DNA of 31,393 nucleotides from DATFES01 sp035457725 (GTDB lineage Bacteria > Pseudomonadota > Alphaproteobacteria > CACIAM-22H2): contig DATIBC010000056.1 in assembly GCA_035457725.1 (NCBI GenBank), positions 1 to 31,393 of the forward strand, in the 5' to 3' direction. Shown here piece by piece: positions 1 through 7,321 of the stretch. The notes below the pieces were generated by a model. The model was given only the letters and a program-made list of their open reading frames with translations. It searched no databases and was not told the DNA's origin. How positions within the stretch are numbered: position 1 is the stretch's first letter; each line of letters starts with the position of its first letter. Both the position numbers and the translations under genes were made by a program.

Positions 1-899
1 TCGGTGATCGTGAAGCGGCCTTTCTCGCCGGCGATCGACTGACCGATGAAGCGCTTGGCGCCGTTCTGCTGGAGCTGAACTTCGTTTCGTTTGAGATAAT
101 CCGACAACGCCCGCTCTTGCGCCTCGGGATCGGCGAGAAAATCCTGATCGGAGCGAATTCCGTATTTGCCGGTCCACTGACCGTCCATTGTTTTGAGACC
201 GACGTCCGCTAACGCGTCCCTGGTAAACTGATATCGTCCGAGCGCCTTCGAATCGGGATTGCGCTGCTCGTAACCGTGATTCTTGTGTTCGGTCGAGCGT
301 TCGGCCTCAGCGATGCCTTGACGGAACTCGGGGTTCGGGTGGCGCTCCCAATGCCGGTCGGGCGCCGCCGCCACTTGCACCGCGTCGGACATGGTTTCCG
401 GCGTGGCGCTCGCCACCTGCACCGGCCGTCGCGCGGGCGAGGCATCGCCGGAGGTTGCGTCTCCGCCCCCGCCGCCGGACCACCGCCCGCCCTCGTCGCG
501 CGGTTGGGCGGGATCGTAGCCGGCCTTGATGAACCTCATGTGGCGATCCAGTCGCGCCAGCCCCGGCTCGTCGAGCCGCGGCAGGCCGAGAAACGTCGCG
601 ACCAGGATGGCGCGAACCGGCGAATCGGCCTCCAGCGCGCGCACCACCGCGTCGAGCGCGCGCACCACCCGATCGGCATCGATGGCATCCCTGCCATAGG
701 CCGCATCGAGCAACGCGCGAATCTCGCCATGGGGCAAACGGCGAAACGTCGCCCGACCGCTTGCTTCGGGCCGACCGACGCGCCTCACCAACCCGACGCT
801 CTTGCCCAAGCGCACGCCGTCTTCGTCGCACCAAAGCCCGTTGCCATCCGCGCAGAGCGGCGGCGCTTCGTTCCACAGCCGGTTCATTGTTCTACTCAT
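1..899 (-). CDS. Phage-like protein with lysozyme-like C-terminal region, 3' end off the window
   Basis: This reading frame starts at ATG 899 (second ATG at 887) and stays open for 299 codons to the left edge, so the C-terminus is missing. Residues 1-115 are an uncharacterised, mostly helical region. Around residues 120-140 comes FIKAGYDPAQPRDEGGRW followed by a glycine run; this 'QPRD..GRW' signature is one I associate with phage head and structural proteins. After a low-complexity linker, the region from about residue 200 reads NHGYEQRNPDSKALGRYQF, then TGKYGIRSDQDFL and AQERAL. That pattern resembles lysozyme or lytic-transglycosylase domains fused to phage proteins. The role is probably peptidoglycan cleavage or a structural virion part, but that is inference. 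No other phage gene is visible beside it. It is divergent from lysS, with an AT-rich intergenic region between them. Confidence 0.68.
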   Translation of the reverse strand, partial: MSRTMNRLWNEAPPLCADGNGLWCDEDGVRLGKSVGLVRRVGRPEASGRATFRRLPHGEIRALLDAAYGRDAIDADRVVRALDAVVRALEADSPVRAILVATFLGLPRLDEPGLARLDRHMRFIKAGYDPAQPRDEGGRWSGGGGGDATSGDASPARRPVQVASATPETMSDAVQVAAAPDRHWERHPNPEFRQGIAEAERSTEHKNHGYEQRNPDSKALGRYQFTRDALADVGLKTMDGQWTGKYGIRSDQDFLADPEAQERALSDYLKRNEVQLQQNGAKRFIGQSIAGEKGRFTIT

Positions 900-946
900 G
901 ATTGCCGTACATTATGCCCGCTATCTATACGAGCATGCGACACGAA

Positions 947-970
947 AAAATCGCACAGTCAAACGATTTT
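947..970. promoter_or_regulatory. AT-rich inverted repeat, candidate operator
   Basis: AAAATCG (947-953) and CGATTTT (964-970) form a perfect 7-bp inverted repeat with a 10-base spacer. It lies in the AT-rich stretch between the divergent phage-like gene and lysS, about 50 bp upstream of the phage-like start. The symmetry and position suit a repressor site. A transcript hairpin is the alternative, but there is no GC-rich stem. Confidence 0.3.
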
Positions 971-1018
971 AGCGAAATAGCCGCACAACGAAGCCGCCCG
1001 GCTGGCGATCCTCCCGCG

Positions 1019-1047
1019 TTGACGGCCGCCGCCCTAGACCCTAGCGT
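1019..1047 (+). promoter_or_regulatory. Possible sigma70-type promoter for lysS
   Basis: TTGACG (1019-1024), a 17-base spacer and TAGCGT (1042-1047) lie about 35 bp upstream of the lysS ATG. The -35 is good and the -10 matches only half of the consensus, so this is a weak call by inspection. Confidence 0.3.
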
Positions 1048-1079
1048 GCGCGGCCAATCCGGGGATCACGGCAGAAAAC

Positions 1080-2663
1080 ATGCCCATCGACCGCGAACTG
1101 GCGCTCACCGGCCGTGCCTGGCCGTTCGAGGAAGCGCGCAAGGTGCTGGCGCGCATCGACGGTGCCGTACCGGCGAAGGGCTACGTGCTGTTCGAGACCG
1201 GCTACGGGCCTTCGGGGCTGCCGCATATCGGCACCTTCGCCGAGGTCGTGCGCACGACGATGATCCGCCACGCCTTCCAGGCGATGTCGGACATACCGAC
1301 GCGGCTTTTCGCCTTTTCCGACGACATGGACGGCCTGCGCCGCGTTCCCGACAACATCCCGAATCCGCAACTGATCGAACCGCATCTCGGCAAGCCGCTT
1401 ACATCGATCCCCGATCCCTTCGGCACGCACGCCAGCTTCGGCCATCACAACAACGCGCGCCTGCGGGCGTTCCTCGATTCGTTCGGCTTCGAGTACGAGT
1501 TCAAGTCGGCGACCGACTGCTACCGATCGGGCCTGTTCGACCAGGCTCTGCTCGACGTACTTCGTCGTTACGAAAGGGTCACCAACGTCATTTTGCCGAC
1601 GCTCGGTCCCGAGCGGCGCGCGACCTACAGCCCGTTCCTGCCGGTGTGCCCGAAGAGCGGCCGCGTGCTGCAGGCGCCGGTGGTCAAGATCGACGCCGCG
1701 GCTGGAACCATCGTCTATCGCGACGAGGACGGGGCGCTGGTCGAAACACCGGTCACCGGCGGCAAGTGCAAGTTGCAGTGGAAAGCCGATTGGGCGATGC
1801 GCTGGGTGGCGCTCGACGTCGACTACGAAATGTCGGGCAAGGACCTCATCGATTCGGTGCGGCTGTCGAGCCAGATCGCCCGCATCCTCGGTGGCCGCCC
1901 GCCCGAAGGATTCACGTATGAGCTGTTCCTCGACGAGAAAGGCGAGAAGATTTCGAAATCGAAGGGGAACGGCCTCACGGTCGAAGAGTGGCTGACCTAC
2001 GCCCCGCCGGAAAGCCTGTCGTTCTTCATGTTCGGCAGTCCGCGCAGCGCCAAGCGCCTCCATTTCGATGTCATTCCGCGTCAGGTCGACGATTATCTCG
2101 CCGCACTCGAGCGATACCCCAACCAAAAACCGATCGAGCAGCTCGACAACCCGGTCTGGCACGTCCACGCTGGAGCGCCGCCCCACGAATCGGCAGGGCT
2201 CACCTTCAACATTCTTCTCAACCTGGCGGGCGTGGCGAACAGCGAGGACAAGGCGGTGCTGTGGGGGTTCATCAGCCGATATCGCCCGAACGCCAAGCCG
2301 GCGACGCACCCGATCCTCGATCGCCTGGTCGGCTACGCGATCAACTACTATCGCGATTTCATCAAGCCGACGCGCAAGTTCCGCGCGCCAAACGAGGTCG
2401 AAATCGCCGCCCTCGGCGACTTGGTGGCGATACTGGAGAAACTATCGCCCGACGCTGCGGCGGAAGCGATCCAGTTCGAGGTCTACGAGGTCGGCAAGCG
2501 TCACCCGTTTCAAGACCTGAAAAGCTGGTTCCAATCGCTCTACGAGGTGCTGTTCGGCACCTCGCAGGGACCGCGCATGGGGTCGTTCATCGCCCTCTAC
2601 GGCATCAAGGAGACGATCGCGCTCATCCGCCGCGCGCTTTCAGGCGAATTGGCGAAGGCGTAG
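1080..2663 (+). CDS. lysS: Lysyl-tRNA synthetase, class I
   Basis: The 527-residue protein charges tRNA-Lys with lysine in the cytoplasm. It is the class I (Rossmann-fold) enzyme usual in alphaproteobacteria and archaea, not the class II LysRS of E. coli. The HIGH-type signature is GPSGLPHIG at residues 43-51 and the KMSKS loop is KISKS at residues 290-294, both intact. The length fits the family (about 520-550). The start MPIDRELALTGRAWPFEEA matches the typical opening with the conserved AWPFEEA segment. The gene stands alone on the + strand and converges with the aminotransferase gene 12 bp downstream. There is no sign of truncation. Confidence 0.96.
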   Translation: MPIDRELALTGRAWPFEEARKVLARIDGAVPAKGYVLFETGYGPSGLPHIGTFAEVVRTTMIRHAFQAMSDIPTRLFAFSDDMDGLRRVPDNIPNPQLIEPHLGKPLTSIPDPFGTHASFGHHNNARLRAFLDSFGFEYEFKSATDCYRSGLFDQALLDVLRRYERVTNVILPTLGPERRATYSPFLPVCPKSGRVLQAPVVKIDAAAGTIVYRDEDGALVETPVTGGKCKLQWKADWAMRWVALDVDYEMSGKDLIDSVRLSSQIARILGGRPPEGFTYELFLDEKGEKISKSKGNGLTVEEWLTYAPPESLSFFMFGSPRSAKRLHFDVIPRQVDDYLAALERYPNQKPIEQLDNPVWHVHAGAPPHESAGLTFNILLNLAGVANSEDKAVLWGFISRYRPNAKPATHPILDRLVGYAINYYRDFIKPTRKFRAPNEVEIAALGDLVAILEKLSPDAAAEAIQFEVYEVGKRHPFQDLKSWFQSLYEVLFGTSQGPRMGSFIALYGIKETIALIRRALSGELAKA

Positions 2664-2675
2664 CGCCGCGATCCA

Positions 2676-3533
2676 TCACGGCGCCGCCGGTCTGGTGCAG
2701 CGCTTGGCGTAGTCGAAATATAGCTCGTGCGCGCGGCGGAAGAACGGTCCCGGCTGCAGGACGCGATCCTCGATCCTGGTCGCCGGCTGCACCTTGCCGT
2801 AGTTGCCGGTGGAGAACACTTCGTCGGCGTCCATTAGATCGGCGACGGTGATGGTGCGCTCCTCGACCCGTTTGTCGTCGTCGCGCAGGAGCTGGATCAC
2901 GCGCTGGCGCGTCACGCCTGCAAGGAAGGTGCCGTTCAGCACCGGCGTCGCCACCACTCCATCCTTGGCCATGAACAGGTTCGAGGAGGCGAACTCGGCG
3001 ACATTGCCGTTGAGGTCGAGGGCCACCGCGCTGTCGAACCCGCGCGCCTTGGCCTCGCCGAACATCCGCGAGACGTTGGGATAGAGGCACGAGGCCTTGG
3101 CGTCGGTCGGCGCGGTCTCGGGCGAGGGTCGGCGAAAACGGGTGATGCAGGCCGAGAAGCCCTTGGCGCCGGGCATGGGCAGTTCCCACAGCGTTAGCGC
3201 GAACGCGGTCGTCGCCGGGTCGGGAACCAGGAAGCCGCCGCGGGCGAAGAACATCGGGCGTACATAGAGTTCGGCCGCCGGAGGGAAACGCTCGATGCCC
3301 TCCCAGCAAAGGCGGAGCATCGTATCGATCTGCACGCTTGGAGCGAGCCCCATCGTCGTCGCCGAGCGGATGGCGCGCGCGCAATGGAGATCGAGATCGG
3401 GCGCTTGACGCTGAAACGAACGCGCACCGTCAAAGACCATCGAGGAAAGCCATGTCGCATGGTCATCGGCGGTCAATAGCGGAACGTTTCCATCGTGCCA
3501 TGCGCCTTCGTGCCACGTGATCGACTTCGCCAT
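2676..3533 (-). CDS. Class IV PLP aminotransferase, branched-chain aminotransferase-like
   Basis: A 285-residue fold-type IV pyridoxal-phosphate enzyme of the IlvE / D-amino-acid transaminase / ADC lyase superfamily. The Schiff-base lysine is probably K146 in TDAKASCLYPN. Downstream are the conserved GFDSAVALDLNGNVAE and SSNLF segments and a TGNYGKV segment where the family usually has the phosphate-binding loop. The start at 3533 (MAKSITWHEG) is chosen over an upstream in-frame ATG at 3611 because GAGGG lies 8 bases before it and homologous enzymes begin near this point. The substrate cannot be fixed from sequence; transamination of branched-chain or related amino acids is the likeliest. It lies 83 bp downstream of the S24-like regulator on the same strand, so co-transcription is possible. 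Confidence 0.85.
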   Translation of the reverse strand: MAKSITWHEGAWHDGNVPLLTADDHATWLSSMVFDGARSFQRQAPDLDLHCARAIRSATTMGLAPSVQIDTMLRLCWEGIERFPPAAELYVRPMFFARGGFLVPDPATTAFALTLWELPMPGAKGFSACITRFRRPSPETAPTDAKASCLYPNVSRMFGEAKARGFDSAVALDLNGNVAEFASSNLFMAKDGVVATPVLNGTFLAGVTRQRVIQLLRDDDKRVEERTITVADLMDADEVFSTGNYGKVQPATRIEDRVLQPGPFFRRAHELYFDYAKRCTRPAAP

Positions 3534-3597
3534 GGTCTTTGCCCTCGGCCGTTTCGCCGCAGAATAGCGAAATCGAGCGAGGCGCGCCGCCCCCGAA

Positions 3598-3611
3598 TTG
3601 TCGGCCGACAA
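3598..3611. promoter_or_regulatory. Perfect 14-bp palindrome between regulator and aminotransferase
   Basis: TTGTCGGCCGACAA reads the same on both strands. It lies 6 bp beyond the regulator stop codon and 65 bp upstream of the aminotransferase start. The lack of a loop favours a protein-binding operator over a terminator. The binding factor is unknown; the adjacent regulator is a natural candidate. Confidence 0.35.
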
Positions 3612-3616
3612 ATGCG

Positions 3617-4252
3617 CTATTGGCTCGCCCAGACGATGCGATGGACGAAGACGACCGATTCGATCGGGATCCCGGCCTCGGCCGTGCCCGGCGCCAATCC
3701 CGCGACTTCGAGCTTGCGACCTCCGCGCCGGATGAGCGTATGGAGCAGGATCGGACCGCCGGTGGTCTTGACCACGACGCGATCGCCACGGCGGAGATTG
3801 GCGAGTGGCGAGACGATCAGGATGTCGCCGTCGCGATAGATCGGTACCAAACCGTTGCCGTCGACGGCGAGGGCGTAGGCGTGCGGATCGGTGATGTCCG
3901 GGAACGACAATTCGTCCCAGTTCGTGCCCGTTGGCCGCCCTTCGGCGTCGAATTGGCCCTCGCTTGCGGCCGCCGCGAAGCGTATCAGCGGCAAACGTCG
4001 ACCGGTTCCGCCGGAGCTCGACGTGGTGTCGAAGTGGGCGACGAAGTCGGCCATCGAGGCGTTGGTCGCTTCGAGGATCTTGGCGATGCTTTCGGTCGAC
4101 GGCCAGCGCGGGCGACCGTCCGGGGCAATCCGCTTGCTCTTGTTGAACGTGGTCGGATCCAGACCTGCGCGACGCGCCAGGCCCGAAGGCGAATATCCGT
4201 GGTGCCGCGCCAGCGAATCGATTGCCCGCCAGATGTCTTCGTGGCGCATCAT
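3617..4252 (-). CDS. HTH transcriptional regulator with S24/LexA-like domain lacking the Ser-Lys dyad
   Basis: A 211-residue protein with an N-terminal helix-turn-helix (about residues 5-70, with SPSGLARRAGLDPTTFNKSKR) and a C-terminal LexA/CI-type S24 domain (about 85-210). The architecture matches phage-repressor-like regulators conserved in alphaproteobacteria. In active relatives the nucleophile sits in a G-D-S-M-x-P motif. Here the segment is VDGNGLVPIYRDGD, so the serine position is glycine. The general-base lysine expected in an M-A-K-E-L-like strand is replaced in GPILLHTL. The domain therefore probably binds or dimerises but cannot self-cleave. The start is ATG 4252 (or ATG 4249), with an AAGAGAAGA-type RBS. 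A palindrome lies about 30 bp upstream, suggesting autoregulation. Confidence 0.88.
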   Translation of the reverse strand: MMRHEDIWRAIDSLARHHGYSPSGLARRAGLDPTTFNKSKRIAPDGRPRWPSTESIAKILEATNASMADFVAHFDTTSSSGGTGRRLPLIRFAAAASEGQFDAEGRPTGTNWDELSFPDITDPHAYALAVDGNGLVPIYRDGDILIVSPLANLRRGDRVVVKTTGGPILLHTLIRRGGRKLEVAGLAPGTAEAGIPIESVVFVHRIVWASQ

Positions 4253-4279
4253 TTAGGATTCTTCTCTTATTTAATCTGC

Positions 4280-4289
4280 GCGGTACCGC
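4280..4289. promoter_or_regulatory. Perfect 10-bp palindrome upstream of the S24-like regulator
   Basis: GCGGTACCGC lies 27-37 bp upstream of the regulator start, within the space shared with the divergent DUF952-pyrD genes. It is well placed for an autoregulatory operator. The site is short, so chance occurrence is possible. Confidence 0.3.
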
Positions 4290-4377
4290 ATATCTTCCTT
4301 AAACGCTCAAACTAGGCGACATATTTCATAAGTCCAGACCTGCGTGCCCCGGTCGGCTAGGACAAATTCGAGACCGG

Positions 4378-4423
4378 TGTCGCGGCGCCGCTACGTCAGC
4401 TGTCGCGGCGCCGCTACCTCAGC
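4378..4423. repeat. Tandem duplication, two 23-bp units
   Basis: Unit 1 (4378-4400) and unit 2 (4401-4423) are adjacent copies starting TGTCGCGGCGCCGCTAC. They differ at a single base (g versus c at unit position 17). The array ends 17 bp before the DUF952 ATG, where leader RNA or regulatory DNA would be. Each unit contains the self-complementary core CGGCGCCG. Confidence 0.9.
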
Positions 4424-4440
4424 TAAGGTGTTGACCGGCC

Positions 4441-4794
4441 ATGACTCTGAACTCGGTGTTCCACATGTGTCGCCGTGCCGAGTGGGATGCCGCCGCTTCG
4501 CACGGACGCTATTCGGGCTCCTCGCAGGACGCCGAGGACGGATTCATCCATTTCTCGACCGCCGCCCAGATCGTCGCCAGCGCCGCCAAGCATCGCGCCG
4601 GGCAGGACGACCTGCTGTTGGTCGAAGTCGATCCGGCGGCGCTTGGGGCGGCTTTACGGTGGGAGCGATCGCGCAGCGGCGAACTTTTCCCCCACCTCTA
4701 TGGACTTTTGCCGCTCACCGCGGTGCGCCGCGTCGCGGCATTGCCGCTCGGCCCCGATGGGCGCCACGTCTTTCCATGGGGGCTTTGCTGTTGA
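4441..4794 (+). CDS. DUF952 family protein
   Basis: The 117-residue cytoplasmic protein carries the DUF952 pattern: FHMCRRAEWDAA near the N-terminus, then DGFIHFSTAAQI around residues 36-48 and a C-terminal FPHLYGLLPL segment near residues 80-90. The biochemical role of the family is not established to my knowledge. The 3' end overlaps the chosen pyrD start by 19 bases, indicating translational coupling. The DUF952-pyrD pairing is one I recall from other alphaproteobacteria. A tandem repeat sits just upstream of the start. Confidence 0.85.
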   Translation: MTLNSVFHMCRRAEWDAAASHGRYSGSSQDAEDGFIHFSTAAQIVASAAKHRAGQDDLLLVEVDPAALGAALRWERSRSGELFPHLYGLLPLTAVRRVAALPLGPDGRHVFPWGLCC

Positions 4795-5849
4795 GCGGCT
4801 GGTACGATATCGCTGGGCCGGTACTGCGGAGGTTCGAGCCCGAAACGGCGCACGCCGTCACTCTATATGCCCTCAAGCATGGCTTGGTTCCGCGGCCACG
4901 ACGGTCTCCCGACGCCATTCTCGCTCAAGATCTGTGGGGTCTTCATTTTCCGAACCCGGTGGGACTTGCCGCTGGCTTCGACAAGAACGCCGAGGTGGCC
5001 GACGTCATGTTGCGTCTCGGCTTCGGGTTCGTCGAGATCGGCAGCGTCACGCCGCGGCCGCAGCCCGGCAACCCGCGACCACGCGTGTTTCGTCTACCCG
5101 ACGAAGAGGCGATCATCAACCGCCTCGGGTTCAACTCCGAGGGTGCCGAGGCGGTCGCGGGGCGTCTGGAGCGGCGTGAGCGCGAAGGGATCGTGGGGGT
5201 CAATCTCGGCAAGAACCGGGACACCGCCGATGCCGCCGACGACTACGCGAAGGGCACTGGCGCACTGGCGCAGTATGCCGATTACCTGGTCTGCAACGTC
5301 TCGTCGCCCAATACGCCCGGGCTTAGGGCATTGCAGGGTCGCGAGGCGCTCGAAGATCTGTTGACACGCGTCCAGCTTGTCCTGGTCGCGCTCGGGTTGC
5401 GGCATCCGCCACCGCTGCTGCTGAAAGTCGCTCCCGATCTCACGCCGGGGCAACTCGGCGACATCGCGAACTTGGCGCTGGAGCGCGGCGTGGCCGGCCT
5501 AATCGTCTCGAACACTACGGTGGCGCGGCCGGCTGACCTCAGGAGCCCGTATCGCAATGAGGCAGGCGGTCTTTCCGGCCGGCCGCTGTTCGCGGCGTCG
5601 ACCGAGGCGCTGCGCCAAGCGTTTCGCTCGACCCGCGGCAAGCTCACGCTGGTTGGCGTTGGCGGCATATCCTCGGGCGCCGATGCCTACGCAAAAATTC
5701 GCGCCGGAGCCTCGCTCGTTGAGCTATACACCGCGCTGGTCTATCGCGGGCCTGGCTTGGTTGCCGAGATTTGTCGCGACCTGGCGGCGCTGCTTCGCGG
5801 CGACGGTTTTGGGCACATCCGCGAGGCAATCGGCGCTGATGCGCGGTAA
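4776..5849 (+). CDS. pyrD: Dihydroorotate dehydrogenase (quinone), class 2
   Basis: The 357-residue flavoenzyme oxidises dihydroorotate to orotate in pyrimidine biosynthesis and passes electrons to membrane quinone. Class 2 is shown by the N-terminal helical segment (residues 1-40, YDIAGPVLRRFEPETAH), which docks to the membrane. The catalytic serine loop NVSSPNTPGLR is present, as are the FMN-site segments GLAAGFDKNAE, NRLGFNSEG, LIVSNTT and VGVGGISSG. ATG 4776 is preferred; TTG 4791 would give the same protein less five residues and a tight stop/start overlap with DUF952. The frame is open far upstream to 4344, but that part lies in another gene and is not pyrD-like. Confidence 0.95.
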   Translation: MGALLLSGWYDIAGPVLRRFEPETAHAVTLYALKHGLVPRPRRSPDAILAQDLWGLHFPNPVGLAAGFDKNAEVADVMLRLGFGFVEIGSVTPRPQPGNPRPRVFRLPDEEAIINRLGFNSEGAEAVAGRLERREREGIVGVNLGKNRDTADAADDYAKGTGALAQYADYLVCNVSSPNTPGLRALQGREALEDLLTRVQLVLVALGLRHPPPLLLKVAPDLTPGQLGDIANLALERGVAGLIVSNTTVARPADLRSPYRNEAGGLSGRPLFAASTEALRQAFRSTRGKLTLVGVGGISSGADAYAKIRAGASLVELYTALVYRGPGLVAEICRDLAALLRGDGFGHIREAIGADAR

Positions 5850-5867
5850 CGACGAACGACGAGAAGC

Positions 5868-6758
5868 ATGAGCGAGCCGGTTCAACTTCTCGCGCCGCAG
5901 CCAATCGCCGGGCTTGCGGAAATCGCCGGTCGATATGACGCCGTGCTGCTCGATCTTTGGGGGTGCGTCCACAACGGCGTCCGCCCGTTTCCGGGGGCAT
6001 GCGACGCGATGCGCCGTCTGCGCGCCGGAGGCAAAAAGGTGATCATCCTGTCGAACGCGCCGCGCCGCTCCGCCGCGGTCGCCTCGGGGATGGCCAAGCT
6101 CGGCGTAGGTGCCGAGTTCTACGATGCCGTGCTCTCATCGGGAGAGGTCACTTGGCGCGCGCTCGCGGAGCGGAGCGACCCATGGCACGCCCGCCTCGGA
6201 CGTCTGGCGCTCCATCTCGGGCCGCCGCGCGATCTCAGCCTGTTCGCTGGTAACGGCGTCGAATGCGCGCCGGTCGATCGCGCTGACTTCGTCCTCGCCA
6301 CCGGCCCCAACGAGGACCACATGAGCGTCGACGACCACCAGGACGTTCTTACTGCGGCGGCGGCGCGCCGTCTGCCAATGGTCTGCGCCAACCCCGATCT
6401 CGAGGTGATCCGCGGCGAAGCGCGCCTCATTTGCGCCGGGGCGCTCGCCCAGCGGTACGCGCTTCTTGGCGGAGATGTCCGCTACCACGGCAAACCGCAC
6501 GCTTCGGTCTATGACGCCACCTTCGCGCTGCTCGGCGGCGTCGCACGGTCGCGGATCCTCGCCGTGGGCGACGGCATCCGTACCGACATCCTCGGCGCCA
6601 ACCTCGCGGGCATCGCCTCGGCGTTCATTGCTGGCGGCGTGCATGGCGAGGAGCTCGGCGTCGCCATGGGCGATCATCCCGATGCCGAAGTCGGCCCGCG
6701 GCTGCACGCCGAATACGGCGCCAGCCCGACTTACCTTTTGCCGGAGCTGCGTTGGTAG
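5868..6758 (+). CDS. HAD superfamily class IIA hydrolase (NagD-like, TIGR01459-type)
   Basis: A 296-residue NagD-type phosphatase-fold protein. HAD motif I is DAVLLDLWGCVHNG (about residues 24-37), motif II is the ILSNAPR segment (about 59-65), and motif III/IV are GKPHASVYDATF and AVGDGIRTDILGANLAG (about 235-252). In motif I the second aspartate of the classical DxD is tryptophan; I recall D-x-W-G-x-x-H as characteristic of this subfamily, so it is probably not a local mutation. The substrate is unknown; nucleotide or sugar phosphates are typical for NagD relatives. It follows pyrD after 18 bp and overlaps the GNAT gene by 7 bases, so it is likely part of one transcript. Confidence 0.85.
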   Translation: MSEPVQLLAPQPIAGLAEIAGRYDAVLLDLWGCVHNGVRPFPGACDAMRRLRAGGKKVIILSNAPRRSAAVASGMAKLGVGAEFYDAVLSSGEVTWRALAERSDPWHARLGRLALHLGPPRDLSLFAGNGVECAPVDRADFVLATGPNEDHMSVDDHQDVLTAAAARRLPMVCANPDLEVIRGEARLICAGALAQRYALLGGDVRYHGKPHASVYDATFALLGGVARSRILAVGDGIRTDILGANLAGIASAFIAGGVHGEELGVAMGDHPDAEVGPRLHAEYGASPTYLLPELRW

Positions 6759-7312
6759 GGTTGTCCGCGCCGCTGAATATCCGTGATGCTGGAGAGGCCG
6801 ACGCCGAGACAATCGCCCGGCTACACGCGGCGAGCTGGCGCGTGGCCTATCGCGGAATTCTTCCTGCCGCATATCTCGACGGCCCCATCGACGACGAACG
6901 CCGCCGCCATTGGCGGGCGACATTGGCCGCCAAGCGCCCCGACGATATCGTGCTGATCATCGAAGACCAAGCCAACTCGCTCGGTTTTATCGCCGTTTGG
7001 CGCGTCGGTGACCCAGGCTTCGAGGCGTATATCGACAATCTCCACGTTCGGCCGGATTTGCGCGGCAACGGGCTCGGTCGCCGACTCCTTGCCGCCGCCG
7101 TTGCCCGACTGCGTGCTATAGGCTGCAGCTCGGTTTACCTGTGGCTATTCGAGAAGAATGCGGCCGCACGCCGCTTTTATGAGACGCTCGGCGGATGCGT
7201 CGAGGACCGGAGCGTCATCGACTTTGCCGGGGCGCGCATCTCCCAGATACGAATCGTCTGGCGCGATCTCGTGGCGCTCCTAGACGCGTGTGAACGCGCC
7301 CGCGAATCCTAA
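6752..7312 (+). CDS. GNAT family N-acetyltransferase
   Basis: A 186-residue acetyl-CoA-dependent acyltransferase of the GCN5 fold. The acetyl-CoA pyrophosphate loop is VRPDLRGNGLGRRLL (motif A), preceded by the beta strand YIDNLHV. The C-terminal motif B is the NAAARRFYETLGG segment. The N-terminal AETIARLHAASWRVAYRGIL is typical of the RimI-like broad family. The start is a TTG at 6752, supported by GGAG five bases upstream inside the end of the HAD gene; TTG 6761 is an alternative. The acceptor substrate is not predictable. It is probably the last gene of the DUF952-pyrD-HAD-GNAT run. Confidence 0.88.
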   Translation: MVGLSAPLNIRDAGEADAETIARLHAASWRVAYRGILPAAYLDGPIDDERRRHWRATLAAKRPDDIVLIIEDQANSLGFIAVWRVGDPGFEAYIDNLHVRPDLRGNGLGRRLLAAAVARLRAIGCSSVYLWLFEKNAAARRFYETLGGCVEDRSVIDFAGARISQIRIVWRDLVALLDACERARES

Positions 7313-7321
7313 CGTCAACGC

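Noticed and set aside
276..980. A 234-codon + strand frame at the left end
   Set aside because: It is opposite the minus-strand phage-like frame, which shows recognisable signatures; the + strand translation does not.
5360..5365. TTGACA hexamer inside pyrD
   Set aside because: Within coding sequence and without a -10 partner; treated as chance.
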